64,000 bases of DNA. Source: Lucifuga dentata (taxonomy: Eukaryota; Chordata; Actinopteri; Ophidiiformes; Bythitidae). Positions 26,845 to 41,200 of this stretch are shown here, piece after piece. A model generated the notes under the pieces. It made no database searches, was not told where the DNA came from, and saw only the letters and a list, made by a program, of their open reading frames with translations. The position numbers and the translations under genes are program-made. Position 1 is the first letter of the stretch. Each line of letters begins with the position of its first letter. The stretch spans positions 232,720 through 296,719 of the forward strand of contig VXCM01000938.1 of the NCBI GenBank assembly GCA_014773175.1, written 5' to 3'.

Positions 26845-27057
26845 ACCAACAGAGGAAGTAAAGAGGCGAGTTTCATTTCTGCCCTTAAAGTTTTATTTAT
26901 ACCTGCAGATTTTGCTTCAGAAAGAGGAACAGCAGCTGGCGGCGAGACAAACAGTGAGAGCTGCTGCGTGTTGTATAAAGTTACACGTCCTCTGTACTTT
27001 CATTTTCTCAGGTAGACGCTTTACTGGAGCGGCGAGTCTCCTTATGCAAGAAACATG
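26845..27057 (+). promoter_or_regulatory. unc93b1: Candidate unc93b1 promoter and 5' exon
   Basis: Contains a PU.1-like GAGGAAGT at 26852-26859 and, on the opposite strand, two GAAA half-sites spaced by one base at 26871-26879, resembling an IRF element though with non-standard spacing. A TATA-like element is near 26975. The stretch ends in an ATG at 27055-27057 directly followed by a consensus donor GTAAGT. An earlier ATG at 27044 would stop within five codons after splicing and could act as a tiny upstream ORF. Confidence 0.35.
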
Positions 27058-27686
27058 GTAAGTTTGTAGTGTTGGACAGTAAAATGGGTGTGTTATTAGC
27101 TAGCTGGAAAATATTTTCCAGGGGAAGCAAATAATTGCTACAGCAAAATATGTGTCTGTATGGGGACTAACTATTAATAACACAATGATACAGCAATACC
27201 CCAAAGTATAGTAGAAAAACTAATCCAAATGGAACATCAGGTTATATAGATATAGAGTGTCAAATACCATGTTGTACTGGTGAAAATATAACACAAAAAG
27301 TGAGAGTCTTGTAAAACAAAATAAAATAATCCCAACTGCGTAACACAAGGATGCGTTCAGTGTTCCTTACTATTTAATTAGGCCGGAAATATATTTAATA
27401 ACCTTGTAGTAACTGTGTAGTACATAACTTACTGCTTTATAACTTGTGTTAATATCATAATAATATAATATAATATGAATAATATAATATGATCATATTA
27501 TAAATAATGTAATATTAATATTTTTGTGATTTCATAGAAGAGCAAAGCAGCCAAAACCTAACAGAATAATGAGTTAAAATATGAGATATGAGGGTCAGAT
27601 CCTGACACACACACACACACACACACACACAAATACAAATAAAACTACAATCAGAACTGCTCCAGTCCTACCAAAGTGGTCCTGGT

Positions 27687-27750
<64 letters not shown>

Positions 27751-29032
27751 TGCACATATCTATCTATCTATCTACATACTGCATATCCCCAAAATTCCAC
27801 TATAGATATTTTTGAGCAATTTTTACCCAATTATTGCAGGACTTACTGTAAATGTACTCTTATTCTCAGTTCAGATGTCCAAATATTTGAATAAAAGGCA
27901 TAAAATATATCTCTTTTTAAAGCAAAACCAGGCCTATTAGGCTTTCACTGTTTTATCTATTAAAAATTAAATTAATGGTTGCTAAATAGCATCAAATGAA
28001 CACTCAAACAGTAAGCAACTGAATAAAATTCATAATGCTAGGAACAGATGAGGGAATAAAAGATGATATATGCAATAAAGTACAGTAAGTCCAAATGATG
28101 GAAAAGCCTGTTCATAACAGTTCATATAACTTTAAAGACTGAGTTTAGATATGATACTGACATCAGTTTTGTCCTAAATTTATCACTTCTTTTTTTTTTT
28201 TTTTTTTTTTTTGCTTGGAGCAACATAGTAAGTTTTCTTGGATCAATAACAGATTTGAGAGCAAATAGAGCTTTATGTTGATCATCATGCACAGAAACTA
28301 AAAGTCTGTATAGGTTTATTAAGGAACACTGCAGGGATATCTCAGTGTCACAGTTAATCTGTTATACTGCTTGTTTTGGTCACCAGATGGAGGGAATTGA
28401 TGGAGAAGAAGTGGTGAGGGATTCAGAGCAGCCTGTACTGCCTCCTAATGGCGACATTAATGAACTTCTGAATGTAGGACAGGAGGAAAAAGTGCATGAA
28501 CAGGTGAGCCTTCAGCATCGTTTGGAAAAACTCGATCAGGTTTTAACCTCAACTGAAGGATAACATGCTGCTCTATGGGATTGATTAAAATGATAACAAA
28601 ATACATTAAACACATAGTGGTTAAGTTGGAAACGAGGCTGTTTATCCGTATTTTTCTACATGCATACAATCTTTTTTTTTTGAGAAATCACATCGGAAAA
28701 AAGATTACAGTTTCATTTTTTTTCAATCAGATGGAGGAGTTTCTGGGCCCTCAGGCTGAGTATAATGAGGAGGAGGAGGAAAGGAAATACTATAGGAGGA
28801 AGAGGTTGGCGGTCATCAAGAATGTTCTTGCAGCAAGTGTTGGAGCCATGATTGTGTACAGCATATACTTAGGTAGGTAGGACTGTGTATGTGTATGTAT
28901 GTATGTGTGTGTGCGTGTGTGTGTGTGTGTTTGATATGAGAGCAGGGTAATACTCTGGTGTTAAATATATTTAGATGGATACGAAAACATACTGACAGGC
29001 AGAGATTGGATATCTTTTTATTTTTATTATTC

Positions 29033-29076
<44 letters not shown>

Positions 29077-31305
29077 TTGTATGCTACCAGGCCTGTTGCA
29101 GATGCAGCTGATCCTGCATTATGATATGACTTACCGAGAGGTGAAGTACAGCAACCTTGGCCTGGAGGACATTGATCATAAGATGCTGATGGGCATCAAT
29201 GTCACACCCATCATAAGCCTGCTGTACACCCCTGTATTCATCAGGTCCACACACACACACACACACGCACACAGAATTAATCATGGGATACTGGATAGAC
29301 TATTATCCTAACTTCTGACTCTGATAATCAAGTCAGTGGTTTGCCTATTAGGATCAATAAGCTATGATATCCAAAAATTCTATTTAAACATTAATGTACA
29401 CTATCCAAACTTTGTAATGAAGCAAACTCCTCCCCTCAGGTTTTTCGGCACCAAATGGATGATGTTCCTTGCTTCAGGCATCTACGCACTTTTTGTCTCA
29501 ACCAATTACTGGGAGCGTTACTACACCTTGGTTCCCTCAGCTGTTGCTATCGGCGTGGCCATCGTGCCACTGTGGGCCTCCTTGGGACATTACATCACGA
29601 GGTAAGAAACAGGCAGTGGAGGGTTGGGAGGGTGGGGGCAGGTTGATGAGGTGGGTATATTACCTGAACATCCGATTTTAAAAAAATTAGGGGATTTGGC
29701 AAAAAAAACAATAAAACTAAAATACGGTTTTATGTTTTGGGAAATTATTGTCAGCAATGAAACATGTATGCGGATATTATTTATTGGCCTTAAATGCAAA
29801 ATCACCAGTATGGTCCTTTGAGGGTGACAGAGGAAGTTAGTTGCAATCATAGTGGTAAATTGACCTTCTGATCGTTACTTTAACCTTTACTACAGGAAAC
29901 CCAAACCTCAATGTTAACTAAATCTAACTTTCTAAAGTTTAAAGGGAGCCTGAGGACTCTGGCTACTTGTTTTCATGAGAAAAGGCTCTTTTGGAAAAGC
30001 CATTATTAAGCAGGTTGTAATGTGGGCAGTGATTTGTAGCATGTCCGATAGTTAACAGCTTGAACAGTTGGTGTTCTAGTTGTGCATTATCTCAGACGAT
30101 TGTCTTTGCACTTCTTTTTTTTTTTTNTTTTTTTTTTTTTGAGTTGAGTAATGTAATCAATGAAGTGGGGTACCCGTTGCGACGGGTGGGGCCTGGACCC
30201 AAATGCAGCACACAGTACAACTCCAACAAGTAAAGTTCTTTAATTGAGCTCACAGTCCAACACAGAGGCAGGCAGAAAAACTGGCAGGACAAAGTGCCTA
30301 TACTAACACAGTCAAACAAAGAGTCCAAACGCAAAGACTGGAATCGGAGTCAGTGACAGAAGGCAGAGGTGGTGACCAGGGGGGCGACGAGCAGAATAGT
30401 CCAAAACAGGCCGAGTCGGTAACAGAAGGTCAGTCCACAAATGAACGCTGGAATGTCTCGCATCGGGGATGGCAAAGAACNGAGTGGCTGACCAGACATG
30501 CAGAAATGGCAGGTGAGTGGCTGACCAGACATGCAGAACTGTGACACCCGTGATACTGGATGATGGATGTATTGGGATTTTATTTGGGAGGGATTCTAGA
30601 ATCGCTGGCAAAGTACAGGCATTTTCACACTTGGTCCAAATACTTGATTCTGGACTCAGGTTTGACCCCTCAGGTTTTCATCAATCCTTCCAAACCGTGG
30701 ATCGATTGCTCAAAATTCATTTTGGAGTGAAAACCCAGTGTCAGAAGGCTTTGTCTCAGTCCTCCGGCAGGAAATTGATCAAATTAGACTCCAAAAAAAT
30801 ACTATGAAGGGATCAGAAGAAAACACTGAACCATTCTGAAAGTGTTCTGCTATAAGACCTGATCTGAATCTTGCTGAACATCTGCAGAAAGAGCTGAAAG
30901 AAGGTGCCCATCAAACATGAGAGAAGCAGATCAGTTTACTCAGGAGCGATGGGCCAAATACCAATAGAGAAGTGTGAAAAGCTCATCTGGAGCTACAGAA
31001 AGTGTTGGACAGCAGGTATTATCTTGAAAGGCTGTGCTGTTAAGAATCCCAGTAGTTTGTTTTGTTCATTTGTTTCATTATTTAAAATAATAAAACAAAT
31101 AGAGCAAGTTTCTGCTCTATTACTTATGAAGTAAAAACAGTGGATAAAAATACTTTCATTAGTGAACTTAGTTCTGAGGTTTTTTTCTAAAAAGGGGAAG
31201 GATACCAACACCTCTATGTAACACATTTGTAGAGGCAAGGGTCATTTATGTGATTGTGGACGTGTGAATGTGTGTATGTGTTGTTTGCAAGGCCTGTGTG
31301 TACAT

Positions 31306-31359
<54 letters not shown>

Positions 31360-31458
31360 CTAATAACACAGACCCCATTTAAATGAAGCTGAAACGTTTT
31401 TGGAAAACAATTTCTCTGTTGTCAATTTCTCTTCTCACCTCACACACGTTCACTGTCA

Positions 31459-31524
<66 letters not shown>

Positions 31525-31862
31525 ATGGCTCAGCAGTACTATGAGTATGCCAACTACAAGGAAGAGCACGTTCAGGAGCAGAAGAAGCTTCCTAAAGGAG
31601 CCTGTCACAGATACATCGTTGTTTTCCAGTCAGTCTTCCACATCATCTTCTATGTAAGTCCTCACCACTGCAACCGGCTTCTATTTGCAAAATGTATTTT
31701 TCAGAAAATAAAAGAGATGTGTACTACATGATTCCATTTTTCCTCTCTTTTCCACACCAGCTGAGTTTTGTCTTTGCGGAGTTTCCCATGTGTCTCTTTC
31801 TCAACAACTACTTGCACAATAATGAGCACGTTCTCAGCCTTGTCAAACACTGTGGTAAACAT

Positions 31863-31912
<50 letters not shown>

Positions 31913-34900
31913 CCACTATGGACTTACATACTAATAAGAATGACAACAGTGTAAGAAGATTTTAATGGTACAACCATCGTTTACACCTTTAAATTTAAAT
32001 TAGCATGCTAGGTATTTGTTAACACATATATCAGAAACATTCTATTTTTCATTTAACATCTTCAGCTAGATTTGGATTTTTAAAAAATTGTGAATTTTTA
32101 AATTTTAAGGTAACATTTTGCTGAATCAGGTTAATAGAAAAGTTTTCATTCACATAAACTTCCATTTTCCTTGGTTGTTTGTCTGAGATTGATTTTTCTC
32201 TGACTATCTGTTTTAGTGCTATGCATCATAGCAAGCATGGTTTTGGCGATTTCCAGGTGGAAAGATGTCTAATTTAACTTTGTTGAAACAATTTACATTA
32301 CATGTAATGTAAAGCTTTCATTTTTCAACTAAATTTAACCTGCTTCTAACCTAGACACCAAGACTTCTTTCCTCCAAATCTCCAATGCCATGCTTGCTGG
32401 GATGAGAGAAGTATGTTTGTGCTGGAAGATTATTCCTTTATAAATATTTTACACCTACAAAAGGTAACATTATGTTCTTGTAGGCTGCTTGAAGAAACAC
32501 AAGTTGGCCTTCCAAAGTTGCTGTGAATCTAGTGAAGTAACACTTCTGCAAAAGCAGAACTGTGCTGGCAGCAAAGCTTCCTTTTCCTTGTAAACAACAA
32601 TAGGAGGAAACAGCAACAACATACAGACATTCAGACATTCACACACAACCAAAGACAGCTTTTCACTTTCATGTTCATCATTAGGCTGTTATTTTGTAAA
32701 AGAAAAGCATGTAGGGCTGTGCTCAAAAATTTGATATGGCAGTGACTTACTAATATTGATCAAGCAAGTTAAAAGAAAAGTGCTGACTTAAGGCACAGTA
32801 ACCCCAGAAGGTGGTAGCACAGGCTAATTCCCACGCTGCTCACACGGAACAAATGTGCTTTGAAAGTGTGATGTACTCACTAACAATGTGGAAGTAAAAC
32901 TTCATTGCCTGCAGAAGTGAAGGCGAAGATATGGAAGCATTTAGCTTTATTTTGAACTTCACATGAAACACAATATATAAATACTGTAAATATAAATACA
33001 CTGCAACAATATGACCAGCAAAATGTTAGAGTACATAATTTAAAAAACACAGGTAGCTGTTGTAAAAATGACTTGTAGAAGCAGTATTTGGAATCATAAA
33101 ATCAGGTACAGGCTGGGAATAAAAATGTTTTTAGAATTTTGACTCAGACCAGCCCACCAAAATTCTCCCGGAGATATACAACCACCCCCATACAGAAAAG
33201 AAAATGATAACACTCTCCAGTTACTTCATTTTTATGTTCTTTATTTATTTATTTATAGTTTTTTTTCTAGGTTTTTTTCCTTAAGTATATTTATTGCAAT
33301 TTTGTTTTTAATAACAATACACAAAAAACACACAGAACAACTAGAACTTTCCCCACCCCTGTATCACAAATCAGGTACAGGCTGGGAATAAAAACATTTT
33401 ATTACTGATACGTACACTTTCACTGATTTTACACTGATTTTCACTGATACATTCTGTATCAGTGAAAATAGAGTAAATTAAACAAAAAGTATGTAATAAT
33501 GAACAGAAATGCAAAAAAAAAAAAAAAAANGCAAAAAAAAAAAAAAGTCAAATTAGACCTAATCTAAATGGTTATAAATTGTATAAAGGGAGTCCATATC
33601 TTGTTAAACTCTTCTACTTTCCCTCTTACTATGTAAGTCAATTTTTCCATGGCAAGATTGCAAGACATTTCTTTAACCCATTGAGTAGAGGAAGGTCTTT
33701 GGATATCTCCATTTTAATGCACTTCCACGTTTGGCCTGTAACAAAAAAAAAAATTGATTAATTTACGTTTTGTTGCATTTCATTTTTTATGTTTTAGACA
33801 AGTGTATTTTGTTACACTTTACAACAAAAACAAAATTAATTCAAAGCACTAATGCGTTCAATCTCAATTTTAAAAAATATGTTTTTTTAGTCATGTTACA
33901 GCAAATCACTAATTTTTCTTATGATTTTTTTTCCTTCTGATTGTGTATCCTGATAGGTATTTATTGTGAGGTTGTTGACAATAACTTCCATTGTTGAAGG
34001 TAAATAAAACCAGCAAAGTACGAGCTGATTTGTCATGAGTTAGTGGGACAAAAACTCATCAGGGCTGAGGCCTATGTAGAACTGAACTTGTTTTCCATTT
34101 GCCCTTTTGTAATGGTCAACTTTCGTTGTCTTCTTGCTGCCTCTTCATCGCTACTCTTCCTCAGGAGCAGAGACCAGTGGAGTGATTCCGGGTTTAAACA
34201 CCACTGTGCTGACCATCCTGCCACGCTCCATGCTGCTCATCCAGGTGGAGAGTATCCTGATGGGCTTTGCCTTCCTGGCTATGGTCATAGTAAGATGCCC
34301 CCCCCCCCCCCNCCCCCCACACACACACACACCTTCTTTCCCTTTTCATTCTAGTTGTGCTGCTTCAGGTCTCATCCTGAGCCATTTAGAACAAGCACAA
34401 CAGAATAATGAGCTTCTATGTTCAGACAGCAGTGAAAGAGTCCTGAAGTTACTGTGAAACTAACAGTGGTCACGAGTGTGAAACGATCTAAAAACAGAAA
34501 AACAAGAAATGAAAGCCAGACACCAGAGCTTTTATAGTAATGATAATAATAATAATAATAATCTTTATTTATATAGCACCTTTAAAAACAGACTTTACAA
34601 AGTGCTCTGACAACTAATAAAACAATCAACAAAGCAGACAGATCAACACAAAATAAAAATAAGGCATTAAAAACAATATAGAAAACACTAAAAAATGATA
34701 AGTCTATAAAAATAGGTGTCTTGAGCTGTGCTTTAAAATTAGACACTGATTTGGTAAGCCTGTTCTTAACAAAAATATGTAGGTTTATGAAACAACATGT
34801 CACCATATCTTTATCTTTATTTGTTTTCACATATAACACAAAAAATACAAGAATGCATGGAACAGAAAAGAAAAGAAAAGAAATATGAAGGAGAACTACA

Positions 34901-36840
34901 AAAAACCCTCAGGGGGCTTGTTCAGGGCAGTTCACCAGAACATACATGTCACCATTTAATTCATTAGACAGTTAGAAAAATAAAATCAGCTCCTTTCTTG
35001 ATCTTATTACCACCAGAAAATGATTTCTTATATTCTATATGTTAACACACTTAATGTCTTCTTATGCCTGCTGCCAGTGTGATTTTCTTTTCTTTTTTTT
35101 TCTTTTTCTTTTTGTTTTGTTATTGTTTGTATGTATCTTTATGGTTTTTGGGCTTTTTTGAAAATTTGTAAAAATTAATTTAAAAAAAAGAAAAAGAAAA
35201 TCAGGAAAAAGAAAAAATAAACAACAAAGACAAAGCAACAAAACAACGTTTGAAACCTCTTGGAGCAACTCCGGCAGAAAAATCAGACCCTGAGGGCAGT
35301 ATTCATGAAAAAAAGAAAAAATCAGAGTTAAACTCCATGTGGGAAACCCTGCTGTGAGCATAACAATCCCTTTACAGCTTTCTTAAACTGGAGAGGAGGC
35401 AAATTAATGACATTAGAAGGCAGGGCATTCCAGGATGGAGCAAGGAGGAGGTTTGAGTTTATAATGAGTACGAATAGAATAATTGTGAAATTGATAGTTA
35501 AAAGAATAGAGTTCTTGAAGAGATGGGGGAAGGATTCTGTTTAATGACCCATAAACAAATAAGCAGATCTGAAGGTGCTTAACTTGGTAAACAGTGAAGA
35601 TGCCAGACTGATGAAACAGAATTTGAGATGGATGATTTCTATTGACAGTTTATAATACGATTGCTCATTTATGAAGTCGAAATATAAAGCCCAGTTTTGT
35701 TGGGTAAGACTCGCCCAAACCATATTGCAATAATAAATATGTGGATAGATAATAGAATAATATAAAAGAGTGGTGACTTCAGTATTTAACAGGGGTCGAA
35801 TTCTTCCCAGTATTCCAACACTTTCAGCCGTTTTAGATGCAACTGAGCTTCTGTGCTTTTTCCAGGACAAAGATTCATCAAGATGTACACCAAAAAAATT
35901 TATAGGGTGTGCTTTAGCAATGATAGAGTTGTTAATTTCAATATTTAAGGAAGGCTCATACTTCCCAGACTTGTTACCAAAGCAGACAAAACAAGTTTTT
36001 TTGATAATTAGGGATATTTTGTTGCATTGAGCCAGTCACTTATCTTAATAAGTTCTTCATTTAATATCTTAACTACAACATTTGGATCTGTGTGTGAGAT
36101 GAACATGAACATATGTTAAGATGAACTAAAACTATGATTTTCTACTTGTAGCTCTATCTGAAACTAAAAGTGATATTAGATGTTAAATTTTTTGGATTTT
36201 GTTAACAGTATGTTTTGTAGTGACATCACCCACCCAGACAGAGGATGGGTGGATGATGGATGACTGATGAATCAATGATTGATGGAATTATATTTTTTTA
36301 AAAGTTGATTTAAACAGATATACGCCACTTTTAGAAAAAAAAAAGAAAGAAAGAAAGCGGTTTTTGCTCAGCAACATCACATTTTATCATATTAATTGCA
36401 GCCAAGCTTTAAGTCCTGGTTATATTGAGAATGCTGCTCTGTAGGCCAGCAATAATAACTGTTTTGAGGAAATCATGGTTATATTGGAGCGATAAATTCA
36501 TTTAAATGTTTCTTCTTGAAGTGTTCTACAAACATACTCTTTAGAACTTGATCTTGTTTGTAATTCCCATCTTGCTGTTTGCAGCCAACTCTTTTGCCTC
36601 AGCAGACATTCAGTAGAATTTAGAGGAAACTGACTGCTATGTGTTCTACCCACATAGTTCCTCGTTTTGTGTGGCGCCGCTTATCGCCCAACAGAGGAGA
36701 TCGACCTTCGCAGCATCGGCTGGGGAAACATCTTCCAGCTGCCATTTAAACACTTCAGAGATTATCGGCTGCGACTGCTCTGCCCCTTCTTCATCTACAG
36801 CGGCTTCGAAATTATGTTTGCTGTCACTGGATTCTCCCTG

Positions 36841-36890
<50 letters not shown>

Positions 36891-37603
36891 CTCTGCCTGT
36901 GGAGTTTGTTGAACTTTGTAGAAGAATAGTGGTTGGTTGTTTCAATAGAACAGAATAGAATAGTGTTTACAGAGATGGAAATTTGCCTTTGGCTTTATAA
37001 AATATTCAGCTCTTAATATTAAAAATATTAGTGCAGAATCGACTGGTTGATTAATTGATTAGGTGGACAACAAAAAAATCTACTATAGTTTTAATAATCA
37101 ATTCATCATTTTAGCCATTTGTGAAGTAAAAATGCCAAACATTTGATGATTTTAGCTTGTAAAACTTGATGGCCAAGTTTTTTTTTCACTATTTTGTTAC
37201 ACTTCATTGACTAATTCATTAATCATTTCATTGAAAAAATAACTCAATGTTTGATAAAGAAAGAAAAAATCATTATTTTGCAGCCCTAAAATAAATACTG
37301 TACAATAAATACACACAATAGAGTTAGTTCATTCAAATAATTGGTGTTTGTTTTATCTGAAAATTGAAGAGATTAATAATGCGTATTTGAACCTTGCTGG
37401 TCCAGATCAAAATCCTTAACAGAGAAATGCAAATTAAACATTGAAGGAACATGAACAAACAGGCAAAATGTAGCAATAGTGATGGAATATGGTGTATGGA
37501 TATATTTTATTATAACTTTTAGGTGTGGAAATTTTAAGTTAAACACTTAATATAATATGCCCTGTTTATCATAGACAGCATCATAGTTTAATTTAACTGT
37601 ATC

Positions 37604-37679
<76 letters not shown>

Positions 37680-37702
37680 CAGTCTTANTTTCTTTCTTTC
37701 TT

Positions 37703-37741
<39 letters not shown>

Positions 37742-38230
37742 CAGTCTTATGGTGTATGTGTGTTGGGCCTGAAACAACTATGGCTCCTTATTATTATCTA
37801 TGGCCTCTCCTGCTCCATCTTTTCCTCCCTCTCACTCTTCCTTCTCCGCCTCCCTCGCTGGGTTTGTTTGCCAGGGGGCGCTGCTGTGCACTTTGTGCTG
37901 CTGGTAGTTCTTCTGGTGTGGTCCCCAAAACCGAATGAGCTAGGCCTGCTGGGTCCTCTTCTGGTGATCTCTGTGCTGTGGGGTTTTGGCTCAGCCCTGA
38001 ATAAGACTGGCCTCAGCAGTGAGTAGTGAGCAGTGTGTTCATATGTAAATATGTACATGTACATACGTGACATGTGACTGTATTATCTCATCTCTGTCAG
38101 CGCTGCTTGGTATGCTGTATGAGGACAAAGAACGTCTGGACTTTGTCTATACCATCTATCACTGGTGGCAGGCCATCGCCATTTTCATCGTGTACCTCTG
38201 GTCCAACCTGCCTATGAGGGTATGTGTGTA

Positions 38231-38290
<60 letters not shown>

Positions 38291-41200
38291 GCAGGGGTGG
38301 AAAGCAATTTCCTTACTCTGACTGTAAGTAAATTTACTGGGCTGTAGTTACTTTGTGGATTCAGATGTTATACTGAACATGAGCTTGTAAAACATCACAG
38401 GAACGGTGAGTTCTGGACCAGCAGAGCTGATTGGTGTGCAGTCAAACTCCTCTTTCATCAGTTGGCCAACCAGAGCTTCTCCTTCATTAAATTAATTTAT
38501 TTTTATGAGAAAGAATAAATAAAAATAATTAATTGGCACATTTATGATTTTATTATTATTTTATTTTCGTTACTATTCTTAGCTTTTTAAGATAAATGTT
38601 TAAATGTAAATTAAATTAATTATCAATATCTAGTTTTTCTTTTCTTCACCTGTGTTTGGTTCCTCCTCCTCAGGCAAAACTCTCCATCTTATTGGCCATT
38701 CTTTTGCTGGCCTCCTACTGCTATTGGGTGATGGAGCGTCGCCTCATCAGGAAAGTGCCATTTAGAGTGCCTCGCATCCCCCGCCCACGTCACAAGGTAA
38801 CTAATCACAGTTTGCTATGAGTGACCACCTGACTCTAACCTGTTTCACCTCAGCAGATGCATACGCATTTCTTATAGAATGGAAATGAAAATTCTTAATA
38901 TTTATTTATTACATGAATCATAAGCATGATTCATGTAATTTGTGTTTTTAATGATATAGTATTGGGTTTTAATGTATTTTTAACATTTCAGGGTCAAAAT
39001 GTGTGTGTTAGCTCTACATGAAACAGATGTAGTCACACTCCACTTAAATTCCAGCAGAGGGCAGTCACAAGTCACCAGCCATTGCTAAACACCGTCACAG
39101 TTTACTTGTTTTGGCTGACATAAGACAACAATCATGTGTAATTTGATTAAAAAGTTGCCCTTCACATCACAATGTCTGATACATCAACAGTGCCTGTCAC
39201 ATTTCTTCAAGGACAATACCAGTGACTTTGCATGTTTAAGCCCAATAAATACTACCTGCATACATGTTACGCTACTTACAACCAATTTTTAAAATAATAA
39301 TACAATGATAATAATCTTTATTTATACAGCACCTTTAAAAACAGAGTTTACAAAGTGCTTTGTCAACTAATAAAAGAAAAAAAAAAGATCAAACACAAAA
39401 CAAAAAATAAAGGCATTAAAAACAATACAGCAAACACTTAAAAAATGAATCACATAAAAGCAAGCCTATAAAAATGAGTCTTGAGCTGTGATTTAAAAGC
39501 AGACACTGATTTGGCAGGCCTCAGATCCTCTGGCAGATCATTCCAGAGCTTTGGGACTCTAACTGCAAAGGCCCAGTCACCTTTGGTTTTCAGGTTAGAT
39601 TTGGTAATAGTAAGGAGGTTAGAGCCTGAAGATCTGATGCTGCATGCTGGCTCATAAGATGTTAACATGTCACAAATATAACTAGGAGCCAGACCTAAAC
39701 GAGCTTTAAAANGCTGGCTCATAAGATGTTAACATGTCACAAATATAACTAGGAGCCAGACCTAAACGAGCTTTAAAACTAATAAGAAGAATTTTATTAG
39801 TTTTTAGAGTTAAAATCAATTGTTAAAATCAATTGAATTGATTTTAGAATTAAAATCAATTCTAAAATGAACAGGGAGCCAATGTAGGGATGCCAAGACA
39901 GAGGTGATGTGTTGCTGTCTATTGGACCCAGTAAGAAGCCGAGCTGCTGCGTTCTGAACTTGTTGGAGGCGTGAAGTTAATTTCTGATTAATGCCAGAAA
40001 GGAGGGAGTTGCAATAGTCCAGTGTGGAGAAAATAAGACTGTGGATGACCCTTTCAAGATTACTGCAGGAGAGCATTGGTTTAATTTTCGCAATGAATCT
40101 GAGCTGGAAAAAGTAGGACTGGACCAGTTTTTTAATGTACAGATCAAAAGTCATATCCCAATTTAAGATTACACCTACAGTAAGTTTCTGGCAGACAGTT
40201 TAATTAATAAATAAAGGGCCAAGACCATTGCTAATAAAATCACAGGAGCTGGGAGAACCAAAAATAATTATTTCAGATTTTGAGCTATGAAGCTGAAGGA
40301 AGTTCTGAGCCATCTAAAAGTTGATGTCTTGGAGACAGTCTAAAATGTGAGCTAGGCTGTTAAAATCACCAGGTCTCAGAGGGAAGTACAGTATATCTGT
40401 GTGTCATCCGCATAAAAATGAAAGCATACGTTATGCCTCTGGATAATCTGACCAAGCAGCAACATATAAATGGAAAATAAGAGTGGGCCTAAAATTGAAC
40501 CTTGGGGTACACCAGAATTAAAATGGGCTGAAGAGGATGAATGATTGCCTATATTGACTGAAAAGGTTCTATCTAAAAGGTAAGAATTAAACCAGTTAAG
40601 TGGAATCTCTCTGATGCCAACCCAGGAGCTTAATTTTAATAAGATTAAAATGGTATGATCAACTGTGTCAAAGGCAGTGCTAAGATCTAAAAGAATTAAA
40701 ACTGCACATTCACCTCTGTCAGCTGCTAAAAGAAGGTCATTTGTTACTTTAATAAGAGCTGTCTCTGTACTATGCATTGCTTTGCATAGTACATTGAAAC
40801 ATTTCAAAGACATTGTTATGCTTCATAAAGGCTAAAAGCTGGTTTGTCACAACCTTCTCTAAAACTCTGAATAAAAACGGGAGTTTAGAAATGGGTCTAA
40901 AATTACTAAAAACAGAGGGATCCAGATTAGGTTTCTTTAAGAGAGATTGGATCACAGCATGTTTAAAACCAGAGAGGAAGGTGCCGTGATGCAAAGAAGA
41001 GTTAATAATTGATAAAATACTGTGTCCAGCTGTGTCCAGTACCTCTTTTAAGAATTTGGTGGGGATAAAATCAATGTTGCAGTTAGTTGAGTTCATGTGT
41101 GAGATACAGTCCTGTAGATCAGTCAGCGTGACCATTTCAAACCTATCCATGAAACTGATGATAGTAGGGGGATGGGTTTCAATGATGCGGTCAGAGGGGA

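Noticed and set aside
27687..27773. CRISPR-like or satellite array
   Set aside because: It is a plain GATA/TATC microsatellite with no spacers.
37682..37744. Second acceptor for unc93b1 exon 10
   Set aside because: It is the N-joined duplicate of the true acceptor; only six exon bases follow before the N.
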